A DNA stretch of 64,000 bases from Stictocephala bisonia (lineage: Eukaryota; Arthropoda; Insecta; Hemiptera; Membracidae). Position 1 is the stretch's first letter; every line of letters begins with the position of its first letter. The stretch covers positions 62,001 through 126,000 of the forward strand of contig JAQJVL010001179.1 of NCBI GenBank assembly GCA_035578905.1, written 5' to 3'. The position numbers were made by a program, and so were the translations under genes. Of the stretch, positions 58,165 to 64,000 are shown piece after piece. The notes under the pieces were generated by a model, which saw nothing but the letters and a program-made list of their open reading frames with translations, was not told the DNA's origin and searched no databases.

Positions 58165-60240
58165 AAAGCCTTTAATAAATTTAACACGTAATCTAATTAT
58201 CCTAAAGTGTGTATTGATTAGATGATGTGACATCGATAAGTGACAGTACATTGAACGAGTGTTTGTAAAAATGACATTTCTTGTTACATAAGTCAATACT
58301 ACGTTCTTCAGTCAGTTGTGTTTCGCCATGGAGGTCAAGCTAGGACCGTTCCGGCACGTGTTTCTCCTGGATTCACTGTATGGGACCAGCACCGTGTCTC
58401 TCTCGACTTTGGAGCAAAGCAAGTGGAAGATCGCCTACTCCGTAGCACATATAACGATGTATGTAGCTGAGAACGTTATTTATATTTACAAAGGAAGCAT
58501 GTATGACGAACCAGATCCCGTCCTTTCCTCGGCCATAAGAATTATAGCACTGATGTTGCCTATGTATTCGTTGATTATGGCAATTGTGGATTACAAATCA
58601 AAGATATCTATAGCCTTGAACCTGGAAGCAATCGAGAGTAAGCTGAAGAGTTACAAGGTACCTGTTGGTGGGCAGGGCTCGTTCAAGGCTCTGATTTGGG
58701 GATTACTGATCATTAATTTTATTGTACAACTTTGGAGTTTCGTAGGTAATGTTTTTGGATTTCGATACCAACTTCCACTAACAACATTTATTACTACTTT
58801 TCAAATTTCTGGAACACAACTCCTTCAAGGTTTTTATCCACTAATGTTTTTGGCAAAAAGTTTGATAATTCAAAAAGCAATTAAGAATGAGCTCTACGAA
58901 GTCAACCAAAACGTGAAGGGTCCTTCAACTGCACGAGGTCAAGGGCCGAGAAACCGAGGAACAGTTAGAGCTCAAATGCAAACTGACGCTGAACGAAAAT
59001 GGGCGCTACTTTCGGAGCTACAAGGCTGTCTGTTCAATGTTGAAGCAAAAATCTACGAAACCATGAGGATTGAAATTATCTTAAGCCGACTCCTGGTTGA
59101 GATATGTGGACCAATACTATTTTTGACAGCGATGAAGTACCGTTTACTAGGTGAGATAGGTGACCCTCTACCACGAGTGATCTTGCCGTTTCTCAGTACA
59201 GTCTATATTGTTGAAAGATTTAACAATGCTAAGAAAGAAGCACTAATGAGGCTCTCCAAGGAGGTTTTAAATGACGGAGTCGTACGTAAAAAATTGATCA
59301 AGCGTCAGATTCTGGCCGAAATCCACCGCAATAGAGCTCAATTCTCTTGCGGCCTCTTCGATGTCAACTACGGTCTTTTGATTGTTGTTTTGGAAAACAT
59401 GCTTTTAATTGCCACAAGTATGATTGGAAACTCATAAATGAGGAGGTACTAAGGCATTAGTCAACAATCAAACACTCCTTTCTTTTGAGTGTTAGTAGAT
59501 GTTAGGTACAGCATTAATGTGCTTTTACACACAACTTTCTTGTGCCGTATAAATAAGTTTCCGAATATATTATGTATATAATCATAAAATAACTTTTTAC
59601 TCTAGTCATTAAGTAGGCCCATCTTCCCTCCTACCGTAAATGGCTGAATAAGTTTAGATGTGGAATCCTAATCCTCTGTTTTCAAAACATTGTCCTTGTG
59701 TGGAACCCGAGCGTCAGCCCTCCCGCATTCTTGCAGTCTTACAAATACTTCCTTATATTCTTGCATGTATCGTAATGCCAGGTATGTAGTCAACAGGGTG
59801 CTGTGTAACTGTGATTCAAGTTTTGTGATATTGGTTTTTACTCTATGAGAAAAGTGAACCGTAACTTTATTATTCACGATCAACCGTTTTATTTAAAGAG
59901 TTTGTATTGGATTTCTCTCTTGAATTTCTGAGAACTCAAGAGAGGCTTTTAATGGCCTCGTGGATTGGCTGATGCTCGGGTTCGACACAATGACTATGTT
60001 TGGACAACAGAAGATTAAAACTGCCCAGGTCCAGCTGGTTTGGCAAAGGCTATAGTCACGGACTGATAAACAGACTCACCCACAGACTCAAATAATTTTA
60101 ACTGGAAATAAGTGCTTTTAGGTTGAGCTAGGACTCGAAATCGGACTTGAACTCATGACTTGGTGCATTTGAACTTAGAATGGTATTTTATTTTAACCAT
60201 GATCTGTAGCATATTATTTATTAGTACGAACTTTTAATAT
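58165..60240 (+). repeat. Inverted segmental duplication, right copy
   Basis: Reverse-complement partner of 31,680-33,790. Near-identical from about 58,190 to 59,735, then alignable but strongly diverged to about 60,240. Confidence 0.88.
58328..59437 (+). CDS. Gustatory receptor-like seven-helix chemoreceptor (gene 3)
   Basis: Single-exon frame of 369 residues. The true ATG is 58,328, identical in context to gene 2; the frame can be extended five codons upstream only through a TTG. Topology matches gene 2: seven hydrophobic segments, a basic loop between segments 4 and 5 with G-Q-G-P-R-N-R-G-T, and F-S-C-G-L-F-D-V-N-Y-G-L-L before the last helix. The TYxxxxxQF ending is absent. The first 46 codons and about 60 bp upstream are virtually identical in DNA to gene 2, whereas the part encoding residues 260-325 differs often. 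Likely a chemosensory receptor of the Gr superfamily; its ligand cannot be inferred. Confidence 0.74.
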   Translation: MEVKLGPFRHVFLLDSLYGTSTVSLSTLEQSKWKIAYSVAHITMYVAENVIYIYKGSMYDEPDPVLSSAIRIIALMLPMYSLIMAIVDYKSKISIALNLEAIESKLKSYKVPVGGQGSFKALIWGLLIINFIVQLWSFVGNVFGFRYQLPLTTFITTFQISGTQLLQGFYPLMFLAKSLIIQKAIKNELYEVNQNVKGPSTARGQGPRNRGTVRAQMQTDAERKWALLSELQGCLFNVEAKIYETMRIEIILSRLLVEICGPILFLTAMKYRLLGEIGDPLPRVILPFLSTVYIVERFNNAKKEALMRLSKEVLNDGVVRKKLIKRQILAEIHRNRAQFSCGLFDVNYGLLIVVLENMLLIATSMIGNS

Positions 60241-60244
60241 ATTA

Positions 60245-60490
60245 CTTTTACTCTGACTCGGACCTGGACTTGGACTCCGCCTCAGACTTGAACTTGGACT
60301 TAAACTCGGACATTGACTCTGACTCGGGCTTGCACCCAAACTCGAGCTTGGACACTGACTCGGGCTTGTCCTTAGTCTCTGACTCAGACTTTGACTCAGG
60401 CTTGGACTTTGACTCGGACGTGAGGTTTTGAGGACGTGAGGTCGAGCTTGGTCTTGGACTCGAGCTTGGACTTTGGCAAGGACTCGTATA
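60245..60490. repeat. GACTYGGACTTG degenerate hexamer/12-mer array
   Basis: About 20 units of 6 and 12 bp such as GACTCGGACTTGGACT. Flanked on both sides by similar TTTATTTYAAYCATTATCTRT-like sequence (60,185-60,235 and 60,508-60,550). Only a few units exist at the matching place in the inverted sister copy (31,745-31,830). Confidence 0.85.
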
Positions 60491-60849
60491 TATCCAGTAG
60501 ACTGGTACTTTATTTCAATCATTATCTATATTATATTATTTATTAGTATTGTATCTTAATATATTACTGTACTTAATTAAATATTTGTTCTTAGTTTATT
60601 TTATCGTTTCTCGGTTTTTCCTTTTTATTGGGGGAGGGGGGGGCAGTCAGTCACAGGCATATACAACCCATCTTTGTGATACATTCTAAAACCATTTGGC
60701 TACACTTTTCTGATGTAGAAACTTGATACGGAATTTTGGGTGTGGAATGAATGTACAACCCTTATAGGGGAGTAAATAGCATGACATATTTTCCTCAGTC
60801 ATTCTGTTAAATAAATGTAAAACTTCAAATGTTTAAAGCTGTATGTACA
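60491..60849. other. Spacer, G-run only
   Basis: GGGGGAGGGGGGGGC near 60,631-60,645; no gene recognised. Confidence 0.45.
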
Positions 60850-60960
60850 CAGGTGTCCCGAAAGTAAAGTGCCAAACTTCGGGAAATGGTTATATAGGTC
60901 AAAATAAAGAGGTCCTCAATATTTTTTTCCAAAAACACTTCGTTTATCAGATATCCGCCG

Positions 60961-60993
<33 letters not shown>

Positions 60994-61692
60994 CGAATTT
61001 TTAACACCAAGTTGGCACAACCAATCTTGATGCATGTTGAGATAATAAAGACCTATTCTAGGGTAAAAATCAACGTTATCTAATTTAATATTTCAAAATG
61101 GCGGCTATTGTACATTTTTAAACAGAAAAAACGCCAAAAAATACAACAAATTACTAAGAACATGGTTTTTTAGATTATTTTATTACCGATATGTCAGTAT
61201 CAAAAAATTCAGAATCGTACACAAAATAACGGAGCATATTAACATATTTTGTGTTGAAAGCCAGCAAAAAAAGCCATTTGTTTTTAACTTTTATGCTGCC
61301 TCTCAACAGAAATGTCAATGTGTCTCGGTTATTTTGTGTCCGATTGTAACTTTTTTGATTTTGACATATTGGTAATAAGATGATCTAAAAATCCGTGACC
61401 TTAGTTTTTTCCGTTTTCCTGTAATTTCTGTTTTAAAATGGCCACCATATTGAAATATCAAATTGGATCCTGTTGATTTTTCCCCTAGAATAGGTCTTTA
61501 TTATCTTAATATGCATAGCTAGTTTCATAAAGATCAGTTGAGTCAACTTGAAGATAAAAAATCTTTTGTGAAAAAAATGGCGGATATCTGATAAACAAAG
61601 CGTTTTTGGACAAAAATATTCTAGATGTTCTCTTTATTTTGACCTATATAACCATTTCCCGAAGTTTGCCAATTTACCTTCGGAACACCCTG
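60850..61692. mobile_element. Long-TIR MITE with ACAGGGTGTTCCGAA-type ends
   Basis: The two halves are inverted over nearly their whole length: CCAAACTTCGGGAAATGGTT against AACCATTTCCCGAAGTTTG, AACCATTTCC-proximal TATATAGGTCAAAATAAAGA against its complement near 61,635, and AATAAAGACCTATTCTAGGG against its complement near 61,490. The left arm has gained a 28-base poly(T) at 60,961-60,988. No coding capacity. Confidence 0.88.
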
Positions 61693-62194
61693 TATTACTG
61701 ACCGTTAATGGAAAAGCAATTTCTATATTGAGTATAAAATATGATAATTTATAATTGGGTATATTGAAAAGCAATTAATTTGTTTGTCTCTTTGAAATAT
61801 GAAACTTTATTTAATTTTAATATTATTTAAAATCTGTACTAATGTTGATTGTGTTCTATAATCAGTTCAGTCCTAATCTTGGTCTTACACATTGTTACAT
61901 ACTGTTGAAAATATTCAGTAACTGTAAATGGTAGTTCAGTCAGAATATATTTCTGTCTTTAAAACCCTATATTGTAAATATATAATAAACTACATAGTTT
62001 TCTTAAGTAAGTAATACAATTTTATAAATGTATGTTCATTCCAAGAAGTCAAAATTTGTTTATCACACACTGAAAATATTTAAGAATAACTGTTCATCTT
62101 TTATGTAAACATTAAACTGATTTCAGTAACTCCAAGTGTTTTCTAACCACCTTGAATAATTGGAAGCTCTGTTTGTATGTAAGATAATGTTAAG
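61693..62194. other. Intergenic, nothing recognised
   Basis: AT-rich spacer. Confidence 0.4.
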
Positions 62195-62335
62195 GATGAC
62201 GGCGATCACCGTCGGCACCACCTAGGTAATTACGCCCCCTCCCTGCGTGGGTAACTGTGCACTTCCGGATTTCTAGGCAATCCAGTTTCTTCCAGGAAGG
62301 ACTAGAATGGCAGTTAATTTGCCTAGAAGTGAATT
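62195..62335 (+). repeat. Dispersed repeat (pair with 30,430-30,565)
   Basis: GATCACCGTCGGCACCACCT, CAATCCAGTTTCTTCCAGGA and GAATGGCAGTTAATTTGCC are collinear with the minus-strand copy at 30.4 kb. Confidence 0.75.
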
Positions 62336-62432
62336 TGCTTAAGCTTAATCAGCTGGTCCATTGGTATACATTGTTCTCTGATTCAGTTGACACCGCAAGC
62401 TTTGGAGTATATCATTTACTGCAGTATAACTT

Positions 62433-63965
62433 ATGATTTTGTTTTATAAGTTAGTTAGTCCGTTGTGTGCAATCATACCTGCGCTAATTGCCGTGTCCCA
62501 GCGAGGCCATAAACCAGTGCTCGAGTTACGTGCAATACCGATCTCAGTTAGGCCGTTGTGCGCAATCCTACCTGCGTTAGCTGCCGTGTCCCTGCGAGGC
62601 CATAAACCAGTGCTCGAGTTACGCGCAATACCGATCTCAGTTAGGCCGTTGTGCGCAATCCTACCTGCGTTAATTGCCGTGTCCCAGGGAGGCCTTAAAC
62701 CAGTGCTCGAGTTACGCGCAATACCGATCTCAGTTAGGCCGTTGTGCGCAGTCCTACCTGCGTTAATTGCCGTGTCCCAGGGAGGCCTTAAATCAGTGCT
62801 CGAGTTACGCGCAATACCGATCTCAGTTAGGCCGTTGTGCGCAATCCTACCTTTGTTATTTTCCGTGTCCCAGGGAGGCCTTAAACCAGTGCTCGAGTTA
62901 CGTGCAATACCGATCTCAGTTAGTCAGTTGTGCGCAATCCTACCTGCGTTAATTGATGTGTCCAAGGGAGGCCCCAAACCAGTGCTCGAGTTACGCGCAA
63001 TACCGATCTCAGTTAGTCCGTTGTGCGCAATCCTACCTGCGTTAATTGCTGTGTCCAAGGGAGGCCCCAAACCAGTGCTCGAGTTACGTGCAATACCGAT
63101 CTCAGTTAGTCCGTTGTGCGCAATCCTACCTGCGTTAATTGCTGTGTCCAAGGGAGGCCTTAAACCAGTGCTCGAGTTACGTGCAATACCGATCTCAGTT
63201 AGTCCGTTGTGCGCAATCCTACCTGCGTTAATTGCTGTGTCCAAGGGAGGCCCCAAACCAGTGCTCGAGTTACGTGCAATACCGATCTCAGTTAGTCCGT
63301 TGTGCGCAATCCTACCTGCGTTAATTGCTGTGTCCAAGGGAGGCCCCAAACCAGTGCTCGAGTTACGTGCAATACCGATCTCAGTTAGTCCGTTGTGCGC
63401 AATCCTACCTGCGTTAATTGCTGTGTCCAAGGGAGGCCCCAAACCAGTGCTCGAGTTACGTGCAATACCGATCTCAGTTAGTCCGTTGTGCGCAATCCTA
63501 CCTGCGTTAATTGCTGTGTCCAAGGGAGGCCCCAAACCAGTGCTCGAGTTACGTGCAATACCGATCTCAGTTAGTCCGTTGTGCGCAATCCTACCTGCGT
63601 TAATTGCTGTGTCCAAGGGAGGCCCCAAACCAGTGCTCGAGTTACGCGCAATACCGATCTCAGTTAGGCCGTTGTGCGCAATCCTACCTGCGTTAATTGC
63701 TGTGTCCAAGGGAGGCCCCAAACCAGTGCTCGAGTTACGCGCAATACCGATCTCAGTTAGTCCGTTGTGCGCAATCCTACCTGCGTTAATTGCTGTGTCC
63801 AAGGGAGGCCCCAAACCAGTGCTCGAGTTACGCGCAATACCGATCTCAGTTAGTCCGTTGTGCGCAATCCTACCTGCGTTAATTGCTGTGTCCAAGGGAG
63901 GCCCCAAACCTGGAAGTTATATCACACAGGAGGGACCGGAGATTTCAGATATTGTACCACACTAA
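62433..63965 (+). CDS. Possible repeat protein encoded by a 93-bp tandem array (low confidence)
   Basis: A true ATG at 62,433, nine codons before the first repeat, opens a 510-codon frame that runs through about 15.7 copies of a 93-bp (31-codon) unit. It leaves the array for a unique tail of about 17 residues (G-S-Y-I-T-Q-E-G-P-E ...) before TAA. AATAAA follows 4 bp after the stop (63,970-63,975). Each peptide repeat has L-C-A-I-L-P-A-L-I-A-V-S followed by P-V-L-E-L-R-A-I-P-I-S-V. Against a gene: the unit has no stop on the other strand either (327 open codons there), no domain is recognised, and other arrays here give similar artefacts. Confidence 0.25.
   Translation: MILFYKLVSPLCAIIPALIAVSQRGHKPVLELRAIPISVRPLCAILPALAAVSLRGHKPVLELRAIPISVRPLCAILPALIAVSQGGLKPVLELRAIPISVRPLCAVLPALIAVSQGGLKSVLELRAIPISVRPLCAILPLLFSVSQGGLKPVLELRAIPISVSQLCAILPALIDVSKGGPKPVLELRAIPISVSPLCAILPALIAVSKGGPKPVLELRAIPISVSPLCAILPALIAVSKGGLKPVLELRAIPISVSPLCAILPALIAVSKGGPKPVLELRAIPISVSPLCAILPALIAVSKGGPKPVLELRAIPISVSPLCAILPALIAVSKGGPKPVLELRAIPISVSPLCAILPALIAVSKGGPKPVLELRAIPISVSPLCAILPALIAVSKGGPKPVLELRAIPISVRPLCAILPALIAVSKGGPKPVLELRAIPISVSPLCAILPALIAVSKGGPKPVLELRAIPISVSPLCAILPALIAVSKGGPKPGSYITQEGPEISDIVPH
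62450..63910. repeat. 93-bp satellite-like array (about 15.7 units)
   Basis: Period of 93 bp, for example AGTTAGTCCGTTGTGCG at 63,011 and again at 63,104. Units are very uniform from about 62,990 on; the first five or six carry variants (CGAGGCCATAAACC, AGGCCTTAAACC). G+C is near one half, clearly above the surroundings. The unit contains CTCGAG. Confidence 0.97.
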
Positions 63966-64000
63966 ATCAAATAAAAGTAGAGATACCAGATGATTTATTT

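Noticed and set aside
58316..58327. TTG start adding four residues to receptor gene 3
   Set aside because: Same reason; the ATG at 58,328 matches gene 2.

Overview
This is eukaryotic, AT-rich, repeat-dense DNA, almost certainly from an insect and plausibly a hemipteran. The reasons are three divergent insect chemoreceptor-type (gustatory receptor-like) seven-helix genes, insect-style transposable elements (Harbinger, R1-like and other non-LTR retrotransposons, a Tc1/mariner-like fossil, many MITEs and tRNA-derived SINEs), CCTAA motifs, and eukaryotic AATAAA signals. Nothing bacterial is present: no operons, rRNA or CRISPR. The species call is inference.

Host genes. Three intact, apparently single-exon receptor genes lie at 20,137-21,243 (+), 32,498-33,607 (-) and 58,328-59,437 (+). 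The last two are about 90% identical at protein level. They sit in inverted orientation inside a duplicated block of about 2 kb (31,680-33,790 and 58,165-60,240), with 24-25 kb between the copies. The first gene is an older paralogue with the same layout. All three keep the chemoreceptor-like C-terminal F-S-C-G-x-F-D motif but lack the usual terminal TYxxxxxQF motif. A low-confidence fourth candidate is a 93-bp tandem array that stays open over 510 codons at the right edge.

Layout. 0-1.5 kb: a Harbinger element with a truncated transposase and a divergent MADF/Myb-like gene. 2-7.2 kb: nested retroposons, an R1-like LINE remnant, a SINE and MITEs. 7.5-12.4 kb: two large arrays built on a related 24-bp monomer, the second organised as a 117-bp higher-order repeat. 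12.4-20 kb: dispersed repeats, a degenerate 36-bp-family array, a MITE and a 42-bp array just upstream of the first receptor gene. 21.7-23.3 kb: GACG-type repeats and a 36-bp array facing inverted copies across an (AT)n tract. 25.2-28.6 kb: nested transposons, including a 1.5-kb Tc1/mariner-like fossil and a near-perfect 597-bp palindrome. 31.7-33.8 kb: receptor gene 2. 34.6-37.7 kb: an inverted-arm element of about 3.1 kb. 40.8-49.3 kb: SINEs, more 36-bp-family arrays, a 51-bp array and a foldback MITE. 50.1-51.3 kb: a LINE 3' end. 53.3-55.7 kb: a tandemly duplicated unit of repeat element plus 36-bp array. 58.2-60.5 kb: receptor gene 3. 60.8-61.7 kb: a long-TIR MITE. 62.4-64 kb: the 93-bp array.

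The receptor genes do not form an operon-like unit; they look like a locally expanding chemosensory family scattered through repeats. Most long open frames in the window come from tandem arrays whose period is a multiple of three. All similarities were judged by eye, so identity figures are approximate.
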